Source: Vitrella brassicaformis (Eukaryota > Sar > Vitrellaceae). Taken from it: a stretch of 64,000 bases of DNA. The notes under the pieces are model-generated. The model did not search any database. It saw nothing but the letters and a program-made list of their open reading frames with translations, and had not been told where the DNA came from. The stretch covers positions 23,552 to 87,551 of the forward strand of contig CDMY01000397.1 in NCBI GenBank assembly GCA_001179505.1, written 5' to 3'. The position numbers and the translations under genes are program-made. The first letter of the stretch is position 1, and every line of letters begins with the position of its first letter. Below are positions 22,180-37,100 of this stretch, piece by piece.

Positions 22180-25100
22180 ATGTCGCTCGAGCGCCCGCCA
22201 AAAGGTAAAAAGAAGGCGAGAGCGAACCTCGCTGTGGCCAGGCTCAGCAGCACACCCGCAGCTGGCGCCAGTTCTCTCACATCTGTCCCTGCTGTGCCCT
22301 GGCTGTATCATTTGCGTGTGCAGTGGGGCCAAAGCTGAAGGTCAAGTTCCCTGTCTTGAGACGAGCGGACTTCTCTGAGGAGATAGCGGCGCTCGGAGAT
22401 CTCTCGCGGACGCTGTGCGCCACCAAGACGTCTTCCAAGGCAATCCTCCTCACCCTCTCCAAGTATGAGAAGTCGCGGTACAGTGACGAGTCCCAGGAGA
22501 TCGGCAGCGAGGAGCCATCCACAGTCACAGCACTTCCAGCGATCCTGCCGCCTCCCTTCACGGGCGGCCCGGGAGGCGGTGGCGGGGCTCCTCCATCCAA
22601 ACCAGCAGTGCGCCGCCTCGCCCCTCCCAGCCCTTCGCTCGGCCCATCGTCCTCTCTATCAGCCCTGGAGCCAATCGATGGGTCGAGGGGAAGGGGCAGA
22701 GGGGCGGGGAGGAAAGGCAAGTTCACCGACCTGGGAGCGCCTGAGAGCAGGGAGGTTCTCAGCTCGTGGCTAGACGACATCTCCAAGAAAGACCAGCACA
22801 TTGGGCCCAAGACGGAGATCTCACCAGCAAGAAAACTGGTGGACCACTCTTCATTCGGTGCCGCGGCAACGAGAGGCACTACGACCCTTTTGGAGATGAG
22901 CAAGAGTGCTTCCGAGGGCACACTCAAGAAGCCTCGACCCCCAGAGCCAAAAGTGACCCCTGAAGACACCCAAGTCGATGAAGGGCAGAAGGTGCCCCAC
23001 AAGGGCGCGATGGGTGACGGCCTGCCTCTGGAGCTCTTCGACGACCCAGACGCCTTTGAGGACCTGCCGCCCGACGAGTGGGTGTCCCAATGCCAGCAGC
23101 GCCACACCGATGTGGGCATCTCTTTCGAGGAGGGGGCTGTGGGGCCGTCACCAGAGGCTGCGTGTGCGGCGCCAGACGCGCACGTGCTGCACTATCGCGG
23201 GAACAACGTACGTGAGATGGATGCTGAAGTTTGCTCGCTCATTTGTCGGGCACTCATTTTTATGTCTGTGTACGTGCAGCTGTCGATGGTGCCATGCTAT
23301 GTGCTGGGGTACAATGAGAAGCTGAAGCGCTTCCAAGTGGAGCTTGCTGACAAGACAAGAGTTCGGAAGTTTGTGAGAAGACTCGCGCTGCGATTCCATT
23401 CGGAAGATCCAGAGTAGGCACACAAGCAAGAGACACACATGGACAAGCCCATGTCACTAAAGGTGGGTGTTTGCAGCCGTTTTGGCGACCGTGTCAAGTC
23501 GTGTTATCGCAAGAAGGATCATGTAGAGCTGCAGCAGAAGTTCATCCGCTCCATTGAGAGCATCGACACGGACAGAATAAGCCCCATGCTCAGATCGACA
23601 AAAGAGCTGTTTATTCGGCACTGCCTCAATAAGGCGCACATCGACGTGAGACAGAGACACTGCCACCTATCCCACAGGCAAAGACTCAGAAAGGACTGCC
23701 TCTTGGAGTGTGTGTCAGCGTCCGCAAGATTATGTGGCAGAGATAAGACATTTGCTGATAGAGATCGAGCAGAACTATGTCATCTCGATGAAGTTTGCGA
23801 CGATCAAGGACCAGCTGATCGAGCTCAACGGCACTTCAGAGGCCTAGTATGCGCGGCATGACAGAACCACACTGGGAAGTCAGAGCTGGGAAGTCAGAGT
23901 ACAGAGGCGGCGCTTGTGCCTGTGTCTGTGGTCTGGTGTCAGTGTAGCTGAGGAGACATTGCAGTCGAACGAGTATGCGTCCTTGCTTGGCCCCTTCCTC
24001 CCCCCTCCCGTCCCCCTCTTTGCCCTGGCGGAGGTGCCGCCGCCAGAGCCACTCTACACCACTGCCAAAGAGAAACTCAGCCAAAACTTCAACTTCTCCA
24101 GGCCTAGACTAAGACCTGTGAGCAAAAGCATGGGCAGACCTGAGAGATGGTGATTCAATTGCGTGAATGCATCCATGTGTGTAGGTGAGTATGGATGTGT
24201 GGCGTCGGTTTGAGGAGGTGTGCAAGCTGCGCATTCTGGACACCAACCGAGGCCTGAACGAGACCTACATTCCTGGCATCATGACACACATGCACTCACC
24301 CACAGCCGGACCAACTGCTGTAGGCGAGTCACGATATGAAGAGCAGTGGGCAGCATCACACACATCCGTGTTCGTTCAGTCGTTCCGCCCGGCTGATTTT
24401 CTGGAGCATCTGAGGGTGCACAGACAGGAAGTGACGCTCGCACTCGACAGGCACTGGAGAGAATTCATCGTGTCAGAGGTATGCAAACACATACAGGCGG
24501 CATGACACAGTGCGATCACCCGACTGCTGACTTCCTTCCCATCTTGTCTCCTTCACCCACAGGTGATAGACAAGTTGTCGGAGGAGTTCAACTTCTTTGT
24601 AGACCAGGACGCCAAGTACACCCGGTCTGACCTGCACCGCTTCCTCAGGAAGCAGGACCTCATTCTCAACCAACAGATGCGGTTCTTCGTCCAAGACTCC
24701 ATCGACGAGTGGACACGATTCCTTGAGTCCTTCCTCCCCAATCCAGATGTGGTATGGAGCACATAGCGGAGCTGGGTGTCATGCCTCAGGACAGCATTTC
24801 TCCCTGGTTTGCATGTCAGGTTGCGCCCACGCCGTTGCTGGTGCTCCATATTATGGATAAGTACAATGCAGTCAGACTCGACCCTGATGCAAAGACGTGA
24901 CCCGGAGGAGAAACAAACTCCCTGACATACACAGTATCCGTGCTTGTGTTTCCAGGCTCGTCAAGTCTATCTTGGAGGCCATGAATGGCATTGTGGAGTG
25001 CTGCAACGCCATCAGAACCGTGGGTAGGTGAGACACAACACAAAAGCAGAGGGCAGCCACACGCGGCATGCTTGGCTGCCTTGTATGTGTGTCAGAGTAC

Positions 25101-28100
25101 GAGTTGGTGCCCTTCTGCAACATACCAGAGACACAAATGTACCCCATCACCATGACCTTCCCTCCCCTCCTCGACGCACAGAAGAGAGTCACCGAAGTGC
25201 TCGACCAGTGCCTCGAAGAACCAATCGTAGGAGGCACACATGTGTGATGCGACACAGGAGCTCAACGCGACCTCACACTATCTCGCTGCAGGCGTTGCTT
25301 GAGGAGTACAAGAGGTACGAGTATCTACTGGGCGAGAGGCCGGACCCGGAGCTCGATACCAACGACGTAGAGGTCATGCAGGAGCGAGTGGCGGCACTCG
25401 TCAAGGCGGCAGAGGAGGTGGAGTTCCTCTCGGCATCCGTCATGCGCTACCCGCTCTTCGAGGTCCACACCGACGGCATTGTGCACAGCCTGGTGACCAA
25501 AGCACAGCAGCTCGTCGAGTACTATCTGGAGAAGGTGGTGGAGCACATCACCAAGGGCAGCCAGGAGGTGCTTGAAAAGTGGCACGAGGTGCACGTGAGG
25601 ATCCTCACGACGCCCTCCAACGAAGACGACCTTGCGAAGCTCAAGGACTTCATGGCCAACATCCACAACGTCATGGGCCCGCTTATCAACCAGACTGACT
25701 ACCTCCACAGACAGATCCAGATGGTCAGCGAGTTCCGATACCAAGTGCCTGAAGAGGTCATCGAGGTACGTGAGAAAGAGGACGCTTTGGAGGAAATCCT
25801 TGATGTGGTCTTGTCTGTGCCGTTGTTGGGTCAGTCAGCCTTCAAGGCATACAGCTGGCCGCTGCAGGTCCAGATGGATGTCCAGGATACCACACGGAAT
25901 CTCGACCAGGAGAAAGAAAAGGTACATACAAAACGGTGTGCATACTATTTGTCTCATGTGTCTGCCCTGTTTGCTGCTGCCATGGATCCGTGCAGTTCAT
26001 GGAGCGTCTCGAGGAGGAGAAGGAGGCGTTCGAGAAGGATCTCGCGCAGTACAGCAAAGACCTCGACTTCGTCCGCTACGAGATGGGCGACTTCTCACAG
26101 GCACTCAAATACGCAGTCAAGATCAATGGCCTCAAAGAGGCTCTCGATCGGGCAAAGGAGCGTGTGGTTTCCTTCCAAGAACGCGAGAAGCTCTTCGGCG
26201 TCGAGGTCTCCGGTATGGGATGAGACCAATGGGCAGATGCAATCCTCTGATTGATGTATCCCTTGCCTCCACCCTGCAGACTTCTCCAATCTGGATGAGA
26301 TGGTTGAGCTCTTCCTTCCCTACAACAAGGCAGGCGCATTTACACATCAGCGTGAGTCTGACAGACGTTTCGTTGCCGTGTGTTCAGTTGTGGACGATGG
26401 CGATCGACTTCAAATACTCGGAGGACGACTGGCTCAACGGGGCGCTCATGAAGCTTGATGCCACAGAAATCGAGACCAGCGTCGACACATGGTTAGCACA
26501 AAAGTCGCACACACGCTGCTGCATCGGAGACCTATGACGACTGCTTTGTGTTGCCAGGTACAAGGATGCTTACAAGCTTGCGAAGGAGTTTGACACAGAG
26601 CCTGTGCCAAAGGGTGTGGCCGAGGAGGTCCGTGCCGCCATTGACGCGTTCAAAGGCAACTTGCCCGTCATCCGTGCCCTCTGTCAAGAAGCCATGCAGC
26701 CGAGACACTGGTCAGCCCGACACAGACAGCGACCTCCTCGGACTCCGAGACTGTGTACAGTGGTACTTGGTCAATGTGTAGGGTAGAGCTCTTTGAGAAC
26801 CTCGATGCTGATGTGGACCTTGAGGATCAGCTGACCCTCCAACAGCTCAATGAGATTGGTCAGCAACACAGAAGGATCATGCCTCGTCTGTACCGACTGC
26901 TTTGCCTTGTGTCGCTTGTCAGGCATCCAGAAGCACATCGAGAAGGTCGAGGAGATCAGCGCCGTAGCCCAGAAGGAGTTTGGACTGAAGAAGACTCTGG
27001 CGACAATGAAGGCGGAATGGAAGCCAATGGAGCTCGAGGTCACACTGGCTTTCGACCGGCTGTCATGGCATTTTGTATTTACTTGCCTTTCTCGATCCTA
27101 TCAGGCCTTGCCATACAAAGAGAGCGGCACATACCTGCTCAAGGGGGTGGATGACGTGCAGACCCTCCTGGATGACCACATTGTCAAGACGCAGGCCATC
27201 CGTGGATCGCCGTTCATCAAGCCAATCGAGAAGGAATGCCGCGAATGGGAGGCCAAACTCATCTACATACAGGTGACGTGGACGCGCTGACACATCCACG
27301 TAGGTTGCATGTATCTTGCGTTTGTCTTCTTTCGTATTTGCAGGATCTGATGGAGGAGTGGTTGGCCACCCAGCGGTCATGGCTCTATCTCGAGCCAATT
27401 TTCAGCTCCGAAGACATCATCCGACAGGTGACTGACAAGGGAAGCGCACGGATGGCTAGCAGCAGCTCATGAATGCGTGTCTGTGTGTTTCAGATGCCTG
27501 TCGAGTCCCGCCGCTTCCAGCAGGTCGACCAGCTGTGGAGAACAACAATGGCGCAGGTACACATCAAATCATCTCTTTGTAGTGGTCGTGGTCAATCGTC
27601 TGGTGCGGTCTCGCAGGTGCACGAGACGCCGAATGTCTTGGAGATATCCGAGATCGACAATCTCCTGCAGGTGACAAGAGCCCCCCTTCTTCCAGCAAGT
27701 TGGCTTCCCTCTTCCATGTATGTGTGTGTTTCTTCAGAACTTCAGCGACGCCAACAAGAAGCTGGATGAGATCCAGAAGGGCCTCAACGACTACCTCGAG
27801 ACCAAACGGTAATAAAATCCGATCCCTGGTCCACGCCATGGCTCACTGGCTTTTGTGTCTCAGTTTGGCGTTCCCTCGCTTCTTCTTCCTGTCGAATGAC
27901 GAGCTGCTGATGATCCTGTCCCAGACCAAGGACCCCACGGCTGTGCAGCCGCACATGAACAAGTGCTTCGAAGGCATCAACAAGGTCAAATTCGACCCAA
28001 CCAACTCCATCATCCAGGCCATGGTCAGTGCCGAGGGCGAGGTGGTGCCGCTCAAGAAACACGTGGACGTCAACCACGGAGAGAAGAAGGGCAACGTCGA

Positions 28101-31100
28101 GAAGTGGCTGGTCGAGGTGGAGGAGTCCATGCAAAACTGCCTCCGGGAGGTCATGAAGGAGTCCTTCTCGGTGAGACGGTCTCATATCCTGTCTCCGTGT
28201 CAAAATGTCTCCTCTTCTTTTCCTTCGTCGGCATGTACAGGCTTACGTGACGAAGGGTCGCACAGAGTGGTGTTTGGAGTGGCCTGGCCAGATCGTCCTG
28301 TGCGTCGATCAGCTCTACTGGACGTCAGAGACTGAGGAGGCCATCCAGAACAAGCAGCTGCCACAACACAAAGAGAAGCTCGACAAGGAACTTCAAGACG
28401 TAGAATGGACAGTGCACACACGGAGGGAGTGACACACGATCATTCACCCATGCTGTGTGTGTGTGGTCAGATCGTGCGTCTAGTCCGTGGCGATTTGACC
28501 AAGCTGAATCGCAGGACCCTCGGTGCGATGGTCACGATCGATGTGCACGCGCGTGACACCATCCAGGCGTTGATGGACCAGAATGTGAAGAGCGCCGATG
28601 AGTTCGACTGGCTGGCGCAGCTGAGATACTACTGGAAGCCACCCGGCACCTTCACCATGCGCGACGGCAAGCCAAACCCAAAGGCTGAGTGTCACGTCTC
28701 CATGGTCAATGCGACGCTTCTGTACGGATTCGAGTACCTGGGCAACTCTGATCGACTGGTCATCACGCCATTGACCGACCGCTGCTACCGCACTCTGCTG
28801 GGAGCCTTTCATCTGTTCTATGGCGGGGCGCCTGAGGGGCCTGCGGGGACGGGCAAGACGGAATCGACCAAGGATCTGGCCAAGGCGGTGTCTGTGCAGT
28901 GTGTCGTGTTCAACTGCTCTGATGGCTTGGACTACCTCGCCATGGCCAAGTTCTTCAAAGGACTCGCCTCATCGGGTCAGGCACGAAAGACGATGTAGGT
29001 GCTTTGTTTCTGCAGACGTCGCTTCGTGTGTTTGTCAATCAGGTGCTTGGTGCTGCTTCGATGAGTTCAATCGTATAGACCTGGAGGTACTGTCTGTGAT
29101 TGCCCAGCAAGTGCAGTCCATTCAGAACGCCATCCGCAATCGGCTCAACGTCTTCCTTTTCGAAGGTGAGACACCATGCAAGGGACGCCGTCGACGTCAC
29201 ATCCGCCTGTTTTACTAGGTACGGAGATCAAGCTCGTGCCGACATGTGCCGTCAATATCACCATGAACCCGGGATACGCCGGCCGATCGGAGCTGCCCGA
29301 CAACCTCAAGGCGCTGTTCCGTCCCTGTGCAATGATGGTGCCCGACTACTCTCTCATTGCCGAGATCGTCCTATACTCGTTTGGCTTCGAGGATGCACGC
29401 AACATCGCCAGGAAGGTACACAAAGCGACATCGGTGGATAGCCTGCCGATATACCTTGTGTCTCTCTTGCGGTCGCCAGGCAGTGGGCAGTCTACGGCTG
29501 TCGTCTGAGCAGTTGTCGTCACAGGACCATTATGATTTCGGTATGAGGGCGCTAAAGGCCATCCTTACGGCCGCTGGACAGCTCAAACGCAAGCTCGGAC
29601 ACGTCCTCGCAGAGGTGAACCCGCCAGACAGATGCAACAACTTCCTTCCAATTCCATTGCGTTGTCGCGTGCAGGATGTGTTGGCGCTGAGGGCGTTGAG
29701 CGATGTCAATGTGCCCAAGTTCACAGCCAATGACATTCCACTGTTTATGGGTATCATCTCCGACCTTTTCCCCGGCGTCGAGCTGCCGCCCTCCGACTAC
29801 GGCAAACTCGTGCCACAGATGGAGGAAGCTGCGAGGTCAAAGGGCTTGCAGCCGAAGGAGGCCTTCATCAACAAGTGCATCCAGCTTTGGGAGACAGTGA
29901 TGGTGCGACACGGGCTTATGCTCGTGGGCAAGACCATCAGCGGCAAATCGGCCGTCATGGACTGCCTCGCAACGGTAATAATTGAGCGACACACAGCGAC
30001 TGCTGGCATAGCGTGCCTCTTGTATATGCAGTCGCTTGGGGCGATAGCTGACGGGCAGAGTGACGTCTTTCTGCCGTGTGAGATCCACAAGATCAACCCT
30101 AAGAGCATCACGCAGGGCCAGCTGTACGGCGAGTTCGACGAAAACACACACGAATGGGCTGACGGGGTAACCACAGCTATCCAGGAGGATTATGGACATG
30201 AGATTGTGTTCTGCTTCTTTCAAAGGTGTTGGCACTGACTGTCCGCTATGCTGCCGGAGCGGAGCCCAGCAAGCGGCAGTGGATCGTGTTGGACGGGCCT
30301 GTGGATGCGGTGAGTTACCACGGCAAAGCGATTCCTCTCGCCCCTTCTGCTTCTTATGGGCCTCTCCGTGTTCAGGTGTGGATTGAGAACATGAACACTG
30401 TCTTGGACGACAACAAGAAACTATGTCTGAACAGCGGCGAGATCATCAAGCTCTCGCCAGTGACGACCATGATGTTTGAGGTAGAAGACCTCGCCGCTGC
30501 GTCGCCAGCCACCGTATCACGGTCAGTGGCCGAAAGCATCTTCAACAGAGCAGTATGCATATGCATGCCTTGTTGATGCAGGTGTGGGATGGTTCTGCTA
30601 GAGCCCGAGCAGACATTGGGGTGGCGTCCGCTGGCGCAGTCATGGGTCGGTGCTCTGCCTCAAATCATCCAAGAGGCTCACGGACAGATGATCCTGGACA
30701 TGTACGAGCGGCTCATGGATTTCGCTTTCCAAATCGTCACCAAGAAGGTCAAGAACCCCGTTCCCGTGTCCGAAAACTGGTGAGCGGAAGACAAGGAGAC
30801 ATAATGCGAAGCACGCATGTCTCTGGCAATTTTATTCAGGCTGATGCTCTCCAATCTCCGCATGTTTGAGGCGCTGCTGCACCTGCACCTGGGCGAGATG
30901 AAGGAGGGAGACGACATTCTGACCAAGGACAAGAAGGTAACCGATTGAACGTTTCCCGGTATGCTATGTCTGATGTCTCTATGTATCCCTTTCTCTTCCA
31001 TCAGGCAGCCCTTCCTCCAAAGGAGCGAGAGGCGCGGATCGAGGCCTTGTTCTACTTTGCGATCGTGTGGAGCATTGGCGCCTGCACGGATCAAGAGGGG

Positions 31101-34100
31101 CGGGTGGTCTTCGATGGATTCCTCAGGGGATTCATCAACGGACTGCCCGATCTGGCAAAGGTCGGGTGGGGAGAGATATCCACGTGTCATCAGCACCCTC
31201 TTCTCTTCGGTGCAGGAGTATGACCTGATTGGGACCTACGAGCCTCGACAGGGGAAGGGCGGCCTACCCGACAAAGGTCTGCTCTACGACTACTTCATAC
31301 ACGAGAGCAGCGGCAAGTGGACACCATGGACGGCACGCATCGGCACATTCGATATACCAAAAGTACATACAGCACAAGCCGAAAAAACGAGTGTCGGTGT
31401 CTGTCTGTCAACCCTTGATGCAATTCATGCAGGACGCCCAGCCCCACACGATCATCGTGCCAACTGGCGACACCGTCAGCAACGCCTACTTTCTCCAGGC
31501 CCTTGTAGCGCGGCAGTTTCATGTGCTCTTCTCGGGCGTCACGGGCACCGGCAAGACGGTCTCAGTCCAGTCTCAGCTGCTCACTGGCTTTGACAAGGAG
31601 TCGTTCACGTCGATCGCCTTCAGCTTCTCAGCGCAGACGAGTGCCAACCAGACACAGGACATTATCGACGGCAAGCTGGACAAGAGAAAGAAGGGCACGT
31701 TTGGTCCACCCCTCGGGAAGAAGTAAGAGGGTGCAGCACAGGCGACGTAACAGACATAGGCAGTGAGAGATGGCTGCTGTGCTCCCTGCAGGTGTTTGAT
31801 ATTTGTGGATGACCTCAATCTGCCTGAGAAGGAGAAGTACGGCGCCCAGCCACCCATTGAGATCCTCAGACAGTGGATGGACACCAGAGGTCCGACACAC
31901 AACCACACGTATATTGACTTATCGTCGACTGCCTAACTCCATGTGTCTCAGGTTGGTATGACCGCAAGACGTCAGAGTTCCGTGAGCTCGTGGATCTGAC
32001 GTTCATTGCGGCCATGGGACCGCCCGGAGGTGGCCGGAACAACATCACCGCCCGCTACAGCCGGCATTACAACCTCATCTTCCTCACGCCCTTCGAGGAA
32101 GAGTCACTTGTCCGCGTCTTTAGCACCATCCTCACTTGGTATTTCGACAAGGTCGGATTCCCCAACTCGATCACATCCGTCACACAGAGCATCGTCAAGA
32201 GTACGCATGCTGCCAGAGAACCACCACACACACCAGTGGGAAGATGTGCCTCTGTCCTTATGTCGCAGGCACGATTGACACATATCGGCTTGTGAGTTCC
32301 AGCCTGCTGCCGACGCCAGCCAAGAGCCACTACACGTTCAACCTTCGTGACATGAGTCGAGTCATCCAGGGGCTCTGTCTCCTTCGGAAGGAGTCACTCC
32401 AAGGCACAGACGATGTGGTCAAGTGCTGGGCACACGAGTGCGTGCGTGTCTTTGAGGATCGCCTCATCGACAAGGCTGACCACAACTGGTTTAAGGAGCA
32501 GCTCAAGCAGATTATGGAGACCAACTTCAAGCGCAAGTGGAGCTCTCTCGTCACCGTCGAGCCCCTCCTGTTCGGTGACTTCTCCGATCCCAAGAAGAAC
32601 CACTACCAGGAGATGTCCGACCAAAGCTCGCTGCAGGAGGTCATGAGGAGCCTACTGGCTGACTACAACTCCATGAACAGCAAGAAGCAGATGAACCTCG
32701 TGCTCTTCATGTCAGCCATCGAGCACGTGGCACGGATTGTGCGCATCCTTCGACAGCCGCTGGGCAATGCTCTGCTGGTGGGGGTGGGTGGATCGGGGCG
32801 CAAGTCACTGACCACGCTGGCGACTTTCATGGTCGACTATGAGCTCTTCCAAATCGAAATCAGGTGAGAAAGCAGACCAATGATCGTACGCACTGTCTTT
32901 GTCTTTCTTCCATTCTTCGTCCAGCAAGTCTTACGGCGTGGCCGATTGGCGTGAGGATCTGAAGAGGCTGCTGATGAAGGCTGGCGGGCTGATGAAGGAG
33001 GTCGTCTTCATGATATCCGACACGCAGCTGGCCAAGGAGACTTTCCTCGAGGACACGAGCGGTCTCCTCAACACAGGCGAAGTGCCCAACTTGTTCGGCG
33101 CAGAGGACAAGATGACAATTCTCGACATGTGCAGCAAGCCTGCACAGGCAGCTGGCAGAAACGGACCGGCAGAGATCATGGCATTCTTCGTCGAGCAGTG
33201 CCGCAAGAACCTCCACATTGTCGTGTGTCTGTCGCCTATTGGAGAGGCCTTCAGACGCCGGCTGCGCATGTTCCCTTCCCTGGTCAACTGCTGCACGATC
33301 GACTGGTTCATGGAGTGGCCCGAGGAGGCCTTGAGGTAGCGAGACATGTATGTGAAATTTAATGTCCATGCTTGACTGTTCCGCATTGTGTCAGGTCTGT
33401 GGCCAATCACTTCTTGGCTGGCGAGAATCTGAGCGCCGACGTCACCCAAGGCGTATCCAATGTGTGCGTGGCCATGCAGACGTCAGTCACACAGCTCACA
33501 GAGAGGTAACAGATAAGGGACGACGCTGTGCATTCAGATCTGCTTCTTCTTCTCTTCCTTCACAGGTACAAGCAGGAGGCGCGGCGATACTATTATGTGA
33601 CACCGACGTCTTACCTGGAGCTGATCAATGCCTTCAAGAGCCTCCTGAAGAGCAGAAGGAACGACGTGGGCACGCTCAAGAGCCGCTACGATGTGGGTCT
33701 GGAGAAGCTGCTGACGACGGCCGACCAGGTGGCGGTGATGCAGCAGGAGCTGGAGGAGCTGCAGCCAAAGCTCAAGCAGACGTCCCAGGAGACAGCCAAC
33801 CTGATGGTGCACATCGAGCAGAAGCAGAAGGAGGCCGCCGTCACGCAGGCGAACGTCGAGAAGGAGGAAGCCATCTGCAGCAAACAGGCTGCTGACGCAT
33901 CGGCTGTCAAGGAACAGTGCCAAACTGAGCTCGACAAAGGTCAGAGGGAGAGCAACTCATTCAGAGCTGAGTCTCACGTTTCCTTTGTGTATGTGTGTCG
34001 GTGAAGCCATGCCTGCATTGGAGGCCGCTCTGGATGCGCTGAAGAAGCTGTCCAAGGGTGATATCACCGAGGTGAAGTCGATGAAGTCGCCTCCCCCCGG

Positions 34101-37100
34101 TGTGGTGCTGGTGATGGAGGCCCTGTGCATCATGTTCGGCATCGCGCCCAAGAAGGTCCCCACAGCAGATGGCAAGGGCAAGAAGGACGACTACTGGGAG
34201 CCGGCCAAGAAGAGTCTTCTCGGAGACGCCAAGTTCCTGCAGCGTCTCTTCGAGTACGACAAGGACAACATCGCTCCCGCCATCATGGAGAAGATCAAGC
34301 CCTACGAGATCAATCCCGACTTCGATCCTGAGGTCATCAAAAAGGCATCAGTGGCAGCCACGGGCCTGTGCAAGTGGGTGCGAGCCATGGTTATCTACGA
34401 CCAAGTGGCAAAGGTCGTGGAGCCCAAAAAGAAAGCTCTCGCGGAAGCTGAGGCCGAGCTTGACACAGCGACAAAAGATCTGGCCGTAAGCACCCTAACG
34501 GGAATGCCCTCTGGAGACCGCACATAGATGCCGTTTGTACATGTCTTGTGCAGTCCAAGAAGGCGGAACTGAAGCAGGTGCAGGATTTGGTGGCGACGCT
34601 GCTCAGCGACTTCGACAAGGCCAAGAAGAAGAAAGAGGACCTGGCCAAACAGGTGGACGACTGCAGTAAACGGCTCGTGAGAGCAGACAAGCTCATCAGC
34701 GGGCTGGGCGGTGAGAGGAAGAGATGGACAGAGTCATCAGAACGTCTGGGGGTGAGACTGGGCATGACACCAACTACCTCACAACACCCCCACTACTAAT
34801 TGCTTTCTCACCCAGGCCGAGCTTGCGAGTCTGACTGGTGATGTGCTGATCGCCTCCGGCATCATTGCCTACCTCGGTGTGTTCACGGCCACCTACCGAC
34901 AGCAATGTGTCAATCAGTGGCTTTCTCTGCTCAACCACGAGAAGATCCCATCCGGCGAGGAGATCACGTTGCAGGGCGTGGTTGGCGATCCGGTGCAGAT
35001 CCGGCAGTGGGTCATCAACAAGTTGCCCAACGACAGCCTGTCCATCGACAACGGCATCATCCTGTCCAAGAGCCGCCGGTGGCCTCTCATGATTGACCCT
35101 CAGCTGCAGGCCAACAAATGGGTCAAGACACAGGAAGAAAAACTCAAGGTGAGACGAGACGGACTGAAACGCAGATGGTCTAATTGATTCGCTGCTGTTC
35201 AGGTGCTGCGCCTCTCCCAGTCAGACTATGCCCGCACCCTGGAGACGTGCATCCAGTTTGGCACGCCAGTGCTGATTGAGAACGTCGGCGAGTCGCTGGA
35301 TCCCCTCCTCGAGCCCCTGCTCGAGAAGGCCATCTTCAAGGCCGGCAACATCGAGATGATCCGGCTTGGCGACTCGACCGTTGAGTATTCCCGCGAGTTC
35401 AAGTTGTACATCACCACCAAGCTGCCAAACCCCCACTACCCGCCTGAGCTGTGCGTCAAGGTCACGCTGCTGAATTTCCTTGTCACGCCAGAGGGCCTTG
35501 AGGTGACAGCCTGGACATATATAAATAAGGCCACACACGAGTGTAGAGACATGTTGCTTTGAGTGCAGGATCAAATGTTGGGTATTCTTGTGGCGCGTGA
35601 GGAGCCAGACACAGAGAGGAAGCGACAGAATCTGGTGGTGGAGAGTGCCCAGTCTAAGGCCCAACTCAAGCAGCTGGAGGACAAAATCCTGGAACTACTC
35701 AGTGCCGCTAAGGTTGGTTTGATACAGGGCACTGGCCCGGAAAGACGTCTCCGTGTGTGTGCAGGGCAACATATTGGACGATGAGGAGCTGATAGAGACG
35801 CTGAGCAACTCGAAGGTGGCGTCACAGAGGATCGAGGAGAGAGTCGTCGAGCAGGAGAAGACACAGGCTCTGATCAACGAGACACGGCAGTCCTACCGTC
35901 CAGTGGCATTACGAGCGGCCCAGCTGTTCTTTGTGATATCTGACATGGGCAACGTGGACCCCATGTACCAGTACTCACTCGAGTGGTTCATCGACGTTTT
36001 CAACTCCGGCATCGACGTAAACAACCAGACAAGCCAGTATGCACCAGCCATCTTATGCTATTCTTTCACGTCTCAGAAAGCCGAGAAGTTTGAGAAGGGT
36101 GTGGATCAGAAGCTGCAGAAGCGCCTCACGGCCCTCATCACCAAGTTCCTGGAGCTGCTGTTCAACAACGTTTGCAGGTAACAGCTATGTCACAAAGGTG
36201 GCTGCCATGCACATCTCTGTGGCTGGTCAGGTCTCTCTTCGAGAAGGACAAGCTGCTGTTCTCATTCCTGCTGGCCATCAAGATGATGACTGTCGACAAT
36301 GAGCTCAACCACGAACAGCTGCGGCTCTTCCTACTCGGCGGCGGGGGAGGCGGCGAGCCATCACGGCCCAGACCTGCGGAGCCGTGGCTCACCGACGTAG
36401 CCTGGGGCCGTCTGCTGGAGATTGAGCGGCTTGGCGGGTCATTCGACAAGTTTGCCGAGAAGTTCGAGAGCAAAATAGCCTCATGGAAGGCCGTCTTCGA
36501 CTGTGAGAATCCCCGGGATGAGTCTGTCCACTGGCCCGGCGGATACAAGGAGAGCCTTACGCCGCTCGAGAAATGTCTGGTCATGCTGGCCGTCCGCCCT
36601 GACACCGTTGTGGGCTGCATCCAGGAGTTCATCGAGGCCAAGCTGGGCCGCTACTTCCTCGAGCCCCCGACCTTCGACCTTGACGCCTCATACTCTGCCT
36701 CTCGATGCACGTCGCCTCTCGTCTTTGTCTTGAGTGCTGGCGCCGATCCGATGGCTGAGCTGATGAAGCTGGCGAGCGCCAAGGGGATGGAGCACAAAGT
36801 GGCCGCGATCAGTCTGGGGCAGGGGCAGGGCCCCAAGGCTGAGACGGCCATCAGGACTGGAAGGGAGCAGGGAGGCTGGGTGGTGCTGCAGAACTGCCAT
36901 CTGGCCGTGAGCTGGCTGCCGACGCTGGAAAAGCTGATAGAAGAGTTCACCCCTGACACGATGGAGGACTCGTTTAGGCTGTGGCTGACCGCAATGCCCT
37001 CGCCCCACTTTCCCGTGTCAATCCTGCAGGTCAGAAGAGAGGCCGAATAAATGAAGATTTATCCATCGACAGCCTTCTTTTCGTCCAATGTTGTGTGCAG

